Assembly: GCF_949628215.1 (NCBI RefSeq)
Contig: NC_134279.1
Span: 48,596,266-48,660,265, forward strand
Source of the DNA: Phalacrocorax aristotelis
Lineage: Eukaryota; Chordata; Aves; Suliformes; Phalacrocoracidae
Direction: 5' to 3'
DNA: 64,000 nt
Shown: positions 11,246 to 24,500 of the stretch, piece after piece
Numbering within the stretch: position 1 is the stretch's first letter
Layout of the letters: each line of letters starts with the position of its first letter
Notes under the pieces: generated by a model
What the model saw: the letters and a program-made list of their open reading frames with translations, nothing else
Told to the model about the DNA's origin: nothing
Databases searched by the model: none
Program-made: the position numbers and the translations under genes

Positions 11246-14200
11246 GCACAAAGTCAGTCCATTAGCAAGTAATCTCAGAAAGATCTGACAACAGAACTAG
11301 GGTGTTCCTGCTCCTATTTTATCAGGGACGCATCCATTAATGTGTCTGGATGACCATAAAGGGACACACCTGCATGGAGGTCAGTTCCACAGAAGGACTG
11401 GTTGACTATACTTTCACACCGAATGTGGTCACAGCCACATTCTACCAAGGATATATCAAAGCCTGGAAGCCGTCTTGGCCTCATTCTAAAGAAAGCTCTT
11501 CCTAATGAGAAAATTGCTTTCGAGCGCATGTCAGTTGAGTTGGGTAACACATTCTTCCCCTTTGGGGGGTATATTTAGTGTTCTATGCTCATTAGCTAAG
11601 GTGACAAACAACATTTATAAAGATAACTCTGAAAACATTTGTTTATGCAAACCAAAATATATAAATGTTTCATACACCTTTTCATTTCATGTTCAACATG
11701 ATCACTCAATACTGCTAGTTTTAGAAATCAGATAACTTAATATTCTATTTAAGGTGATTTTTCTCTTTAGAAAGCGTCAGGTTGCCAACGCTTCCTTTTC
11801 CTTCTTCACCCCCAGTGTTGGGGGAACTTAAATTATTCTATCCCACAAGTAGTTGTGGCTTTGACAAGTCAGTATATAGTTCGCATATCAATGAAGTGCT
11901 AATTAACATAAGGAACTGGTATAACAGCATTTAAATAGTTTTAGCTTGTCATTCAGGTAAAAGCTAAGCACTTATTTGAGATGAGTTCAGAGGCACAGCA
12001 TGGTTAAGGGACAGAAGTTTAATTTGCTACAGGTTTCAGTAGCACCCAAACTAGCTGATCATAAGTCTCAGCACCAGATGGAAACTCATATGACTGACTG
12101 TGCATCCAGTTTTGACTATAAAATGTCAACCTTTAATTCCGCTTGAAAGAATCATAACAATTCTAAGTGAATTCTTCTCACTGTTAAAATAATTGTATGG
12201 TTTGTGTTGAGAATGCTGCATTGAAAAGGGCTGTGCAGAAAAATATCATTAGAAATACCCAAAGCAAAATGAACTGGTTCTCAGAGGTCATGCATTCAGA
12301 GACTGGATGCAATCTGACAGTGTCAATAAAACTAATTGGTCTAGCAACAGTACAGCATAAATTCTGTGTAAGTTCTCCTAGACCTGTATTAGTTTGTATG
12401 AAGCTAGGTCAGTTCTGAGTGTATCTGAATGCTAACATAAGGCTAGATGATCCTTATTACTGTCGGTCTCTAAAGCATGTGTATTTTCCATCATCTCAAT
12501 TCAATAACTCTTTATTCACGTTTTCATACCTTCTCTGTAAACCATTACACTGCATATAAAGGAGTTTCTCTCAATCCATTCCTTTTCACAAAATATGAAT
12601 AGACCAGAACAAAACCCTGAATGCAAGCCAGTTCCCACCATTTCTGATGTTAGCTCAGGTCTTTTCAGGGGAATAGTTTAATAGAAGCTGGAGAATATCA
12701 GTTTACTTCAGCACACAGTGTCTTCTGTCCTTCAATCTGTGTATTCATTAGCACTCCAACTTTGCAACATATTACATAGTTACTTAAAGTAATCTGAATC
12801 CAACAATTCACAAAGCATTGAAAGCAGCAAATTCTTTACAGCCTCAGCTTTCCAATATGCCCTTTCTCATTTAATAGAAGCCTCCAAAATATTATTTCTG
12901 TCCTGTCTTGCGAAGTGAAATAACCACAGGAAGTTACAGCAGTTACAACTACCCTAATTTAAGACAGCAAGTGTGAATTTTTAGGGGAGATCAAAAATCT
13001 GAGAGCAACAGCTATGTTAAAGCTTAAATTCTAAAAATAATACTTTTTTTAAAAAAAATAAAACTGAGCTATTGAGAACTTTTTAATACACTAAGGATTA
13101 CAACCTAGTATGTACACATTAATAGACATTATTGGTGCTCCTAGTCACTGATACCCTTAAGCTGCAGCCATTTGTATACCTCTACATTTCTGGTCAAAAA
13201 CTCCTAATCAATTTTACATGATGTTTGCCATGTGTTTATATCACTTTAACACATTGGCAGGATGCCAAGAATATTTATTTTAGAGAAAACTATTCCTATT
13301 AGGCCTTCAGAAAAGGTTCCCCCCCACACCCCCCTTAGTTCTCACAACTTTAAACCAACTTTTTGGGGGCATGCCTTAGTTCACGAGTCAAGATACCCTC
13401 CTATCATCCTAGGAAATGCTTAACTAATAGTTCCAGGCATCAGCTCACTAACGTTATATCTACTTCTAAGGCCCCAAAGTCTCCCTTATACACTATAAAG
13501 ACAAAACACAGAGCACTAAATGTAATGGCATTAGACTAAATACTAGGGTGTTTAGTTTTAAGTAACAAAGTCCTTTGTGGATTTTAATGCTAAATGGCTT
13601 TAGGTCCAAAATTCTGTGGTGGAGGTAGAACTGAGCTCTGTATTCTTCTACAGGATTATTCTAACCAAAATTGTCTTCTAATTTGATCTTACAGAATCCT
13701 TGAACAGGAAGTTTAGGGTAGCTGGTTAACATCTTACTCCATCAGAAAAACTGAGCAATACAGTCAAATGCATTTGTTTATCTATAAAGATTTAATGAAC
13801 AAAACTAACAAACTCTAGATAAATCAGTGTACATGTACATAGCATATTCTATTTCCTTTATGTTCTGATTTAGTGTCTTGGCCAAATTCTTCACTGAAAA
13901 CATACAAGCATTAATCCTGAAATATGTAAAAAAATCTATAGTGCAAAACCCCCCTGTACTAAAAGGCATGGTGACATGAGGGAAGAGCAAGAACTTAGAA
14001 CTTCAATGCTTGTGTACAGCCTGCACATGGTCAATGCACACTACATAAAATGTATATGTACATATATAATGGAACTCAGCCTATGTATGAACACCAAACT
14101 GAATCACTTTGATGTTGGTATATCTAACAATGTAGCTGAGATGACAAAACAGTACTACTTAGTCTGCCTATACTTCACAGCATCTGGTAATCGGCCACTG

Positions 14201-17200
14201 CCAGAGCAGGATTTGTATATTTTTTGAACATAGTATAAGGAAAATATATCTTCTGGGGAAATGCAAAACAAACAATAAACAACCTGAATATTGGGATACT
14301 GCAGAAAAGCATTTACCATTAATTTGATGTGATTATATTCAGCGTACAGCAAATGAACTATAAAATGTATTATAATTATACAGTACAGGTTCAGTCTGAC
14401 TTTTTCCCAGCAATACTGCAAGGATTATGACTATTTCAAGTAAAATACTCATTTTAGTTATTTCAAGAGTCTGAGCTATCAAAGTAAGCTAACTCAAATT
14501 ATATCCTCATTTCAGTGGAGATTGGTTACAATTTTCTTGTTGCAGAGAATTGAGGTGTATTCAAGGAATGTATACTTCTCCCCCCAGTCCCTGTAGTCTA
14601 GTATAAGCAGCAGCTTTTCTTTTTCACCAAGTTTTGGCAACACCTTACGTCACATTTAAATCATTCTCCACATCACTTATGGCTCAGGATAAACTTTCAC
14701 ATGGGAGAACTGAAAGAATGGCTACACCACTCATCAATAACATCATTCATTCGCTGCTCCTCCCAAATATACTCTCACCTAACCAACAGAGCAAAGTGAT
14801 CCAACAACTGAGAAATATTTTGAGAATCCCTAGACACAGATAATTTTCTGACCAATACTGGCAAACTTCCTCACGGTTTTGTCTCAAGTAGGACACAGCA
14901 CTGGCATGGACAAAGCAGATTTGTTCTTCTAGATTCCAGATTATTATGTCTACATCTTTATGATGCATCAAAGTTTTCATCCATATAATGTATAGTGATA
15001 TTAATATTTGGGCATTATTCCTAATAAGATTAGCTTATGGAAAAACTGATGATTGTGCCCTTGACATCTAAATGCTGTTTTTGACATACCACTACAGAGT
15101 CACTAGTGCCAAATGCAAACAGGATTTTATGAAAGGACTCCCTGAAGCACTAGAACTCTAGGTGTCTGTATAAATACTATTCGCTTACTTTTGTGAAGTA
15201 TTTGGTGTGTTTCACAGACTTTTTGGCAAGAGCTACAAACCTCTCCTTCCCCATGTCTGTTGCCATGAAACACAGAGCCCAGTTTTCAAGCTTTTACAGC
15301 ACAGTTGCAAGTACCACCTTCATATAAAAAAAGCTTGGCACATTTTGTGTGCCATACCAGTCAGACTTGCAAGCAATCACATTTCTACAGAAAGAGAACA
15401 TGTGTTCAATATCCAAATAAGTATACACAAAATGTGTATATGTCTATAAAAAACACTTTCTGATTTTAAGTCTAACAAGCACAAGAAACCAAAATGAAAA
15501 TTTTATAAAAATTTGGCTTCATCTTAACTGAGGTGATGTACTTATGCAATAGCCTTGAGGCATTTGTGATTATGTCAACTGATCCTTCAGTGCTCTATCT
15601 AAAGATTAATCTTCCTCTCCTGATGGAATCCTCCTCCTAACTAGTAACAGTACGAATTACTTAAATACTGTATATTGCTTAAGCAAGACACTTAATAGAA
15701 ACACTATATTTGGTAGGTGGCTACTCAAACAGCTAAAATCCAGTAAATATAAAGAACTACCATATAAAGCAGTTATTTTGTTCACTTATTTCTATACATA
15801 ATCTATTAGGATAGCCTCTCAAACAATATCACTACCACAACTAAACCAATTAGCTATTTTTAATTTAGTTACCCAAAGACTTGCCAGTATTTCTTTTTAG
15901 CTAGTGTTCTATTTTATTAATTTTAAATAATTTACTTTAACCTCCAATACACCGGTTTATATGTGTAAAGACAGAGATATGAATAATAATACATTTCAGG
16001 GTCTACACAAGCAAGAAAACACATTAATATCTAAAAAGCCTAACTTCTTACCAGAACTATGATTACCTAGGATGTGATATGCTCTGAAGTCTGAATTTTA
16101 TCTTTTTATTAGCTAATATATAACAAGTTTCTCTCAAGAACACCAATTACACCATTTGCTGGGTAGATAAACCATCTTGGTTTATTTTTTCCTGAAAAGA
16201 CAGTTTCTTTAGTTTGTTACTAGATTTATCATGCAAAGTTATAAGTTGCTAACTTACCACAATACAAGGAATACTTTTTGGAGAGAAAGATGCAGGCGTA
16301 CTGTTGAATGCAAATCTAAGGCCTAAGAGTAATCTACATTTCATAAATTTTTAAGTAGGGCAATACAGAATGTAACAATTGCAAAGGAAACTGACTTTTA
16401 AGCATATCCATGGGGCGTTTGTCCCATTGATCCTATGGCATACCACACCAGACTAGGCACAGGGTCACTAAAGTACTGCAGACCTTTTATCAAAGCTCAG
16501 TTCAGGCTAGCTCTAGCATGATCTGGTGGAGTATTTCCACTCTAAGTACAGTGTGGATAACAGGTCTGTGGCATCATGTATTTTATTCTACAGATCCATC
16601 TTGTCTACCTGCATTACTTGTTAATGGAAACACAGCCAAAGCCTCTCTGAATTATTTTTTATGTATCATTAATGGGGGGACCTTAAATTTGTATTGATAT
16701 TGACTAGAGCTATAAAGAAACATTGTTGGTCTAAGTGTTTACAGACAAAATAAGAACAGGTGTCTCAACCTGTTTTTCTAATGGAGTCTGTTACTAACGT
16801 TTTGATAAAGAAGTTCCCACACTTCCTGCCTCTCATGCCGTAACTGGAATACTATGGTTCTCTGTCTTCTTGTTTATCTGTAGGAAAAGCAGACCCTTTT
16901 TGTGCTCAGTTATCCCATTTAACTAAATATACATTAAGGAGAGAATATTTGTGCCTTTTAAATGCAGCTGTATGCTGCTACTAATACAATTAATTCATCA
17001 TGCCCAGCATTAAGTATTAAAGATGGAAAGGCACAACCATACTAAAGGGGAAGAGTAGGGGCAAGACAAATGAGAAGTTGACACAATTGATCAAAAATGG
17101 ATAGACATATTCACCTAGTTCCATTTAAGAGACATTAATAGTAAAAAGTTATTAGCAAGAAAATTAGCTTACACATGAATACTTAAAAAAAGAAAGTTCA

Positions 17201-17619
17201 ATTGAAGACAAAAAATGGAAAATAGTTAGATATTCTGATTTGCAGGAACTCTAGCACCTCTGGTTTTTTTTTAAAGTTATAATAGAAAATTTCTTTTCAT
17301 GTGAAAACCCAGAAGAAAGTACTCTTGCACTGAAATACTGAGACAAACTGAAATACTTCAATTTACAAACTCTGTCCACCTTTAAATTTCAGAAATGAGA
17401 TTCCACTTTTTGCCAGGCTCCAGAGAGAATGACACATCAACCACTACCTTCTGAGCCCAGTAATGCAGGTTTGTTTGATTTTTAACCTGAGTTGTCCACC
17501 CATCTAGATCACAACGTCCTAACTTGGATGTGAGCATACATACTGTGTGAGACAGTGTGAAAAGCCCTGGTAAAGTGAAGGTAATTTATTTTCATCCACC
17601 CCACCCATGATATGGCCAT
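11246..17619. other. AT-rich non-coding DNA, nothing recognised
   Basis: More than 6 kb with no recognisable exon, structural RNA or well-preserved transposon. Features seen are only simple ones: a C-rich run (13,319-13,334), a T-run followed by an A-run (about 13,044-13,060) and scattered AT-rich stretches. Open frames are under 90 codons and domain-free. The C-over-G excess on the + strand persists. Confidence 0.5.
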
Positions 17620-18505
17620 TTCATCCTAGGAGACAAGACTTACTGCTTGGTAAATCCATGCTGACTCTTCCCCATCACTGCCTTCATGTGTTCAGAAATG
17701 TACTCCAAGAGGACTTGTTCCACAGTATTCCCAGAGACCAAAGTTAAGTTGACCAGTCTGTACTTCACAGGATTGAACCCTCATGCTTTTTTTAGAGATG
17801 GGTACAAGTTTTGCCCTTCTCTAATTATCAGGAACTTCTCCTGATCTCCATAGCCTTGCAAAGACTAAAGAGAACAGCCTCAACAGGGGAGCAGACAGTT
17901 GTCTCAGCATACATATGCACAGCTCATCAAGACCTCTGTTCATGCTGAATTCTCTGATGAAATCCTTGACTCAGTTCTCATCCAGTTACTGCTAGTAGCT
18001 CTTCTCCTTGAAATTTTTCACTAAGCATAGAGACCTGGGAGTCATCGTTGGAAAAACCTAAGTTGCAAGTACTTCAGTCTTATCCATGTGTACTGTCACT
18101 CCGTGACGGACACCACTCTGCAGCAGTTGCATTTCTCATGTTCAGCCTACTAATGCAGTAGCACCCTTTCTTGTTGCCCCTTTCAAGTCTCAATTCCACT
18201 TGAGCTATGGCTTTCTTAACATCATGCTTACATGGCCAGTATTTCCAAATTCCTCTTCTGCAGTATGTCCTTCCTACTTCCTTCAGTATACTTTTTGCAC
18301 TAGAATTTGTTCTAAGTTCCTGTTTAGCCAAACCAGTCCCCCAGTACATGTTTTCCTGATCATCAGGATGGCCTGTTCCTACACTTACACAGTCCTTAGT
18401 CTGTTAGCTTTCCCATTGCCTTTGGGCTTCAGAACAACCTCCCATGGTATCCCACCTACCAGTTTCCTGAATAAGCTGAAGGTTGCTGGCCTGAAGTGTA
18501 GCTGA
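17620..18505 (-). mobile_element. CR1: Old CR1-type LINE internal relic, antisense
   Basis: The stretch follows, in order and on the same strand, several pieces of a very common avian interspersed repeat that I know as antisense CR1-type LINE sequence. These are a GTAAATCCATGCTGACTCTT segment (about 17,650), an ACCAGTCTGTACTTC segment (about 17,753), a GGAACTTCTCCTGATCTCCAT segment (about 17,831), CTTGAGCTATGGCTTTCTTAAC-like sequence (about 18,196), CCTGATCATCAGGATGGCC (18,355) and CCCATGGTATCCCACC (18,441). Many small indels break every frame; the 89-codon minus frame at 18,080-18,349 is a remnant at best. The assignment rests on remembered similarity and the exact subfamily is unknown. Confidence 0.6.
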
Positions 18506-21500
18506 AAGTAATGCACATTTCAGGATGAGGACCTTAGATAAGGCTCACATACACATCTAAGCATTAATTTGAGCACGTATAGTAAAGACCTGTATTTACA
18601 AGTTTGGTAACAAAACTAAAGTTCTGAATCATCAGTCTTATTTTCAAGGTGCTAAGTTGGATGACCACCTGAAGTATCTCACCTGATTTCTCAAGGACAA
18701 AGGAATCTTCACTGAAAACCAAGCTATTCTAAGCTGATAGCCTCTTCTATATCTAGATTTAGGTATACCAAGCAAGTGAGAATTTAACTGCGTTTCTGCT
18801 TAACTCATGCTTCTGTGGATAGCAGCTTTGGATGAATTCTCTCATAGAATGTATCACCTCAACATATAGCTTGTACATCCACAGTGTCTGGGGGGGGGTC
18901 AGCTTCAGCAGCGAAGTCTGGGGACCCATTTAAGGCATTTATAAGCCTATAAAGGACACAATCTAAAGCAACCAGCATGCTGAGAAGAAAGCTGCCCAGA
19001 AACAGCCAACTATGAGGAGAGTTGCACTTCAGGCCCAGAAAAGGATGAACTTGAACAGAATCAAGATTTTAGAAAATTTACTTCCCCCCTCCAAAATAAG
19101 TAGGTATGCCTTAGTATGTTATTTCTGCAGAATCTTTTATAATACATATATGCATAGTCAGCTTAAGTACATAGCATAATTAGAATGCCCATGGCATTAC
19201 ATTTAAAGTAATGTCTGCATTTTAATCCCAGAGTAAGATAAAGCTCTGCTATGCCAGACATCTAAAGAAAACCCATTGTAGCACAATTAAGATCTGATCA
19301 GCTGTTTGTGTGTATGTGGGAGACTCATTTCAGAAAAATAAATATTTCACAAGGCTATAGTCATTTTACAGCATGTGCCATAGGAAGTGAATGAAGGCTA
19401 AATACACCAAGCTATCCCAAGGGAGTGATTCTTGTGAAGTGGCAGAGACAGGAAGAATGTAAGAATAAAAAAAAATCCATCACATTATTTCTTTACAGGC
19501 CCAGAAACAAGTACCTGAAGGAGCATAGGCAAGAAAAGTAGCTTAACAAACCTCACTAGAATGAAAGGAGATGGTTGACTGGTGAAGATGTTGCATTCCT
19601 ACCCTGAGGGGCAGGTTCAAAAAACTTTAGCCAAGATGATCACCCAAGAAGGTACTTTGTAGAATCCCAACCATACAGGAACAGCCTATGAACTGAAGAA
19701 GCTGTATCTAGAAACAGACATCCATAAGAGGGCTATGAAACAATCGCTTCCTAGTTTTATGGAGTCTTCATTAACAAGGAGAGAGGTATGTCAAGCTCTT
19801 CACCTAAGCTCACCTACAATCTATCAGTCTTCTGAAGTTTCCCAGAAGTAACCTACTGTGAACCTTGTCTCCTTGCCAAGAAAAACATTTGAAGAGAAAT
19901 GCAATTACAAAATTAAGTGCATTAATGTTTCTACATAGTATTGGCACTTTTGTTTATTTTCTCCCCTTTGTTCTTCTACAGCATTCATCTCCACCCTGGG
20001 TAATCAGTTTTCAGGCTCATGCATAGCTTTGCTTAGTGTTTATTTAAGATCAGGTTCTCCATTTTGCACAGTGCCAAAGGCACTTGGTCCTTAGAAAAAG
20101 TTAAACATTCCTCTAAGAAAAGTATCAAGGATTTATTTAAAGAAAATTATTTTCTTTCACGTAAATATGCAGTTCAAAGTTACTTAGCCTCAAGAAATTC
20201 CCTCCAAGCACTTGCTTTTCTGAACTGTAAATCATTGATAACTTTTCTTAATTTGGTACAAAAATATATGTAAAAGGTACTTGCCCAGTCCTTCTGCTAT
20301 TTGAATGTCTCTAGTATACATATTTTCATACACTCGGGAAACTGAAATACTCAGAAGTGCTACAGAACAGCTGGAAAAACATTGGAACACTTTTTTTGTA
20401 CCATTAAAGATGTCTGAAGGGAAGGAATTGAACATTCAGGTTTCACTGTCTAACTTAGTTTGATAGCCTAATTCTTAGATATTAGTTATTTGATATCCTG
20501 TCTAACTGTTCCTACCTTTACTATTACCATAGGAAGTTCACCATTTTCTGTAGACAATCCACAAATCAAGATACCTATAAAGCACAAATTATTTGAGCAT
20601 GAGGAAATGGATAGGTAGCAAAAGTAAAGCAAGGTAACAAAGAGGTGTGATCAGAGCATTGGCTGGGAAATAAGCGGAATTGTCTGTGTTTAGCAGTTCA
20701 GCTGAGAACACATTATTTGTAGACTACATGGCTATATTTTAGAAAAAATACTTCAGTCTGGAAGGCTTTAAAAGCAAGTACGGCATCTGGAACTGGAAAT
20801 CTGTTGTAGTGATTGGTGAGCTTCTGGCATAAAAGGTGTTTCGACCAATAACACAAGGTGTAACTTGCATCCATTGAACTTCAGAGATGCCAGTGCTGTG
20901 GCAAGAATATGAAGTAGTTGAAGTTTAGAGAATTATGGACACAAGCAGTTAAGCAGTTTACTCCTGCATATCATACATCCACAAACCAGACCAGATTATT
21001 ACTAGGCTTATTAGATTGTTCTACGTCTTGCTTCTGTAGCCTCAGTACTGCAGGTTTTGCTGTTTATACGAAGAACACTTTATTTCCTCATCTTTGCTCA
21101 GCTGTTCAATAAACCATTCGCTAATCCAGAGCCTCTACTGAGGGCACTATAGGATATAAACCTAGATGAACTTAGAAGATGCCATTGCAGCAAGTTAGCA
21201 AAGATCAGGACCCCAGTTTCTCCCTATCACTTCAGAACATGCTGTCAGTTTCTGTATTACGCCTGTGTTTGCTACCCACAGCCCCATGCTGTGGCACATG
21301 TGAACTGACTCAACATTATGAACCATATATCACAGTTTATTTATGAACATTTACATTAAATACAGTTGTTATTGCTTTCCAGTATTGCAACAACAAAACT
21401 ACCAGAACAAGACAAACCAGCCTCAGTTTAAATGTACTGTGTTTATTCAAATGCACTACACTTATCTGTACTGATAGATGGATGCTACAGACAGAAGACA

Positions 21501-24500
21501 AAAGATGTCATTCACCGAAAGAAAAAACACCCTGTAGCACTCCCAGTCAAATTAATTTCTGTGGATCTTTAGCTTCAGCTCAATCAGTTGTCTTTTAAGT
21601 TGTCCTGGAATGAACAAGAGTATTCAACACACTAATACCTGTTTGCTCATTATGACTAAGTCCTCACACCCCTACTCAATGTTACCATTGTGAGTATTTA
21701 AAGCAGTCCACTTCCACAGAACTCCATTGGCACTACTGCAATCCACTGCATAATCATGATGATTCAACTCAGCCATTTACAGTTCTCCCTTCATCACTCC
21801 TTAAACACACTCCAGGTAGATCGGCAATAAGATATGCCTTTTCGCACCAGCAGCAGTTTCTTTTTTATTCTGCTTACACATTTCAGTGCCACTTGTCTTA
21901 CAAAACAAACTTATAGAAGCAGCAGAAACAAGCGACTTCTGTGATTAGGCAGCTCTTCCAGCCTTATTTTATAACAAGAGATAGTCAACAGAGACCAGTT
22001 AGCAATACATGTAAATTACCCATTTAAAAAACTGATAGTTTACATAACAGAAGTGCTTCCTTGAAAGACATCAATACTATGGCAGTCCCTGTAATTCTTC
22101 TGTTTTGAACGAAGCTTTCAACTGTAATGAAAATATCAATACCTTGAAATGAGAGCAGCAAAGAAATGTTGCAGTCTGCTTGCCAGATACAGTATATAGT
22201 TATAATACAACATATGCCTGTACCCCTCCAGTGTTGCCCTTTCTTCTCTGATGGACATGGTAGCCTTTACTACCACATAAGGCGTTTACAACATGTGTGT
22301 TACATTCATGCATAATGAAGAAGCATAATCAAATCTGTTATTTGTTGGGAAGCATCAGACCTTTACCTCCTTGCAAGTCTGACTGGATGGCTGCTGAGCT
22401 CGCTGCTCCCACCTTACCCTTCAGCTGGGCTCAGTTATTTCCCAGGGGACAAATCCAGAAAACTGATAGTTACAAGAACAGTAGCAGGTTAGCAAGAGCT
22501 GGTTTGGGGGAGGGGAAATTCCAAACCAAGAAAAGCTTCTCAAAAAAGGTTTATAGCCTTCCAAGCTTACATGTAGACTAAACAAGGACAAGCCTAATAA
22601 AATGAATTAGCTTCACAGTAGCAGGCTTTGTGTTTATATTCTGAAAATACTATAAGCTGTTATCTGCTTAAAACAATATTGGATGGTCAGGTGGTTTCCA
22701 GTTTTAAGGCATATTAGCATAATCAGCCTTAAATTAAAACAGATGGGAATGACAGATATGTTAAGATTATTAAAGACCTCTAGAGGATAGAGTTAAATAA
22801 GGTTACCTAATCCATCTTAGAAGGGTATTATGAATTGCATCACTCAAACAAGAATAGCATTCTTGCATCTATTTTAGATTTTACAGGACTAAATAAAATG
22901 ACCAACACAATATAACTAATGGCATGCACATAACATGTATCTACTAGTCTCAGTTTCTGAGAGAAACAACCAGAATGTATTTCCTGATGATAACAGGCAT
23001 TCATACAGATCTTTTATCAATAAGGATGATCATTCTCCTGAAGTTGCAGTGCATAGTGAATGCTCACAAATAAGCACTATATATCAGCATATTATAAATC
23101 AGTATATTGTATCTATTTAGAGACAATGAGAATTCTGCAGCTAAAAAACCTTAAGTATTCTGGTGTGGACTTCTCAGAGCTTCCTCTAAACCAAGCCCAA
23201 AAAACCCCAAGCCCTTCAAAGCTTGCAACAAATTGCTATCGAGCACCTGTTCAAAGTGTAACCCAAATTTAAGTTAATAATCTCAGTTTCATACATGGCG
23301 GTTATTAGAACACCTTTTTGAGGGCTCACTCTTGCCACAATAGCTATGACAAAAACATCTATGGTAGCCATTAGTTGGGGTACACAACAAGTGGAGTAGG
23401 AACCGGGACTCAAACCTCCACTCCGGTACCAATACCCTATTTCCTGCCTGTAAAACATTTTTCAGCTCAGTAAAGAGTTCTCAACAAGCAGCCAAACCAG
23501 TTTATAGCCTACTAGAGCATGGAATCGCAAATGAAGTGGGAAGCATGATGAAGAGCCTCCTCACAATAGAGGGAGAAAAACCTCAACCCACACACATTAG
23601 GTAAATTCTTAACACCAGGCTATCTTGCAAAGGCATCTTTGCACTTTCTTTTCCCTATGGAAGACAACTGGTTGTTTAGAAACTCAACCAAGTAGTAGAG
23701 TTAAACATGCTTTCAGAACAGAGCTGCCAGAACCAGCTTCCAGGCCAAGAAACAATTTATTAATCCTGTTTGGGTTTTGGTGTGAATTGGTGCTAACATG
23801 CTGAGCCTTCCCAAAGCTACAATGTTTTCTCAGTATGTATAAAAGCCATATGATAACCTTTTTTAACCTTTCCCCCCTCCACTTGATAATCCCCAGACTA
23901 ACAAATCCCAGTTCCCAAGGTTAACTGAAGATCAAGTAACAGCTGAGCTCTGGCTCCCAGAACAACTTTTCTGAATTTAGATGCCTATACTCAAATAAAT
24001 CCTGTTTTGCAACCAGCTCAGAAATTACTTTCAAGGATTCCCAACATCAAGGTGAAAAGTCCATGGACCTAATCTAGTGGGAGCAGTAACATCTAAAGTT
24101 CTGTGCTTGTAAGCATCAGTTTTGAAAGCAAGGATGAAGCTCTTCAAAATTCTCAAACATCTCAATTTCTGAAAGTAAATGACTCAACACCTATCTTTAA
24201 TGTACAATTTACAAATGATTTTGACATCTTTTCTACATTTGCTCTACTGGAAAACACAGCAACCAGGAATCAATTTGTTTACTTCCTTGCCTTTTTAAGA
24301 TTAAGCAAAGTATTTCACGCAACTACAAGTTACATCCAACTAAAGAAAACTACAAAACTGACATTTTCATCGTGCATTTATGTGTAACAAAGCTGTGTTA
24401 CGTCAAGCATCACCAGCTGAGAACTTTGGCTACATTTGTACAACTGCAGGGCACTGACAATAGCTGGGCACATTCTAACCATCCTGCAGGATTAAAAGTA

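Noticed and set aside
18890..18898. Run of nine G, possible G-quadruplex
   Set aside because: It is a single run with no neighbouring G tracts.
23385..23455. tRNA-like or MIR-like phrase on the minus strand (GGTTTGAGTCCCGGTTCC after TTTTACAGGCAGGAAA)
   Set aside because: The T-arm stem does not pair, no A box or acceptor stem is present, and similarity to a MIR SINE end is only a few short words.
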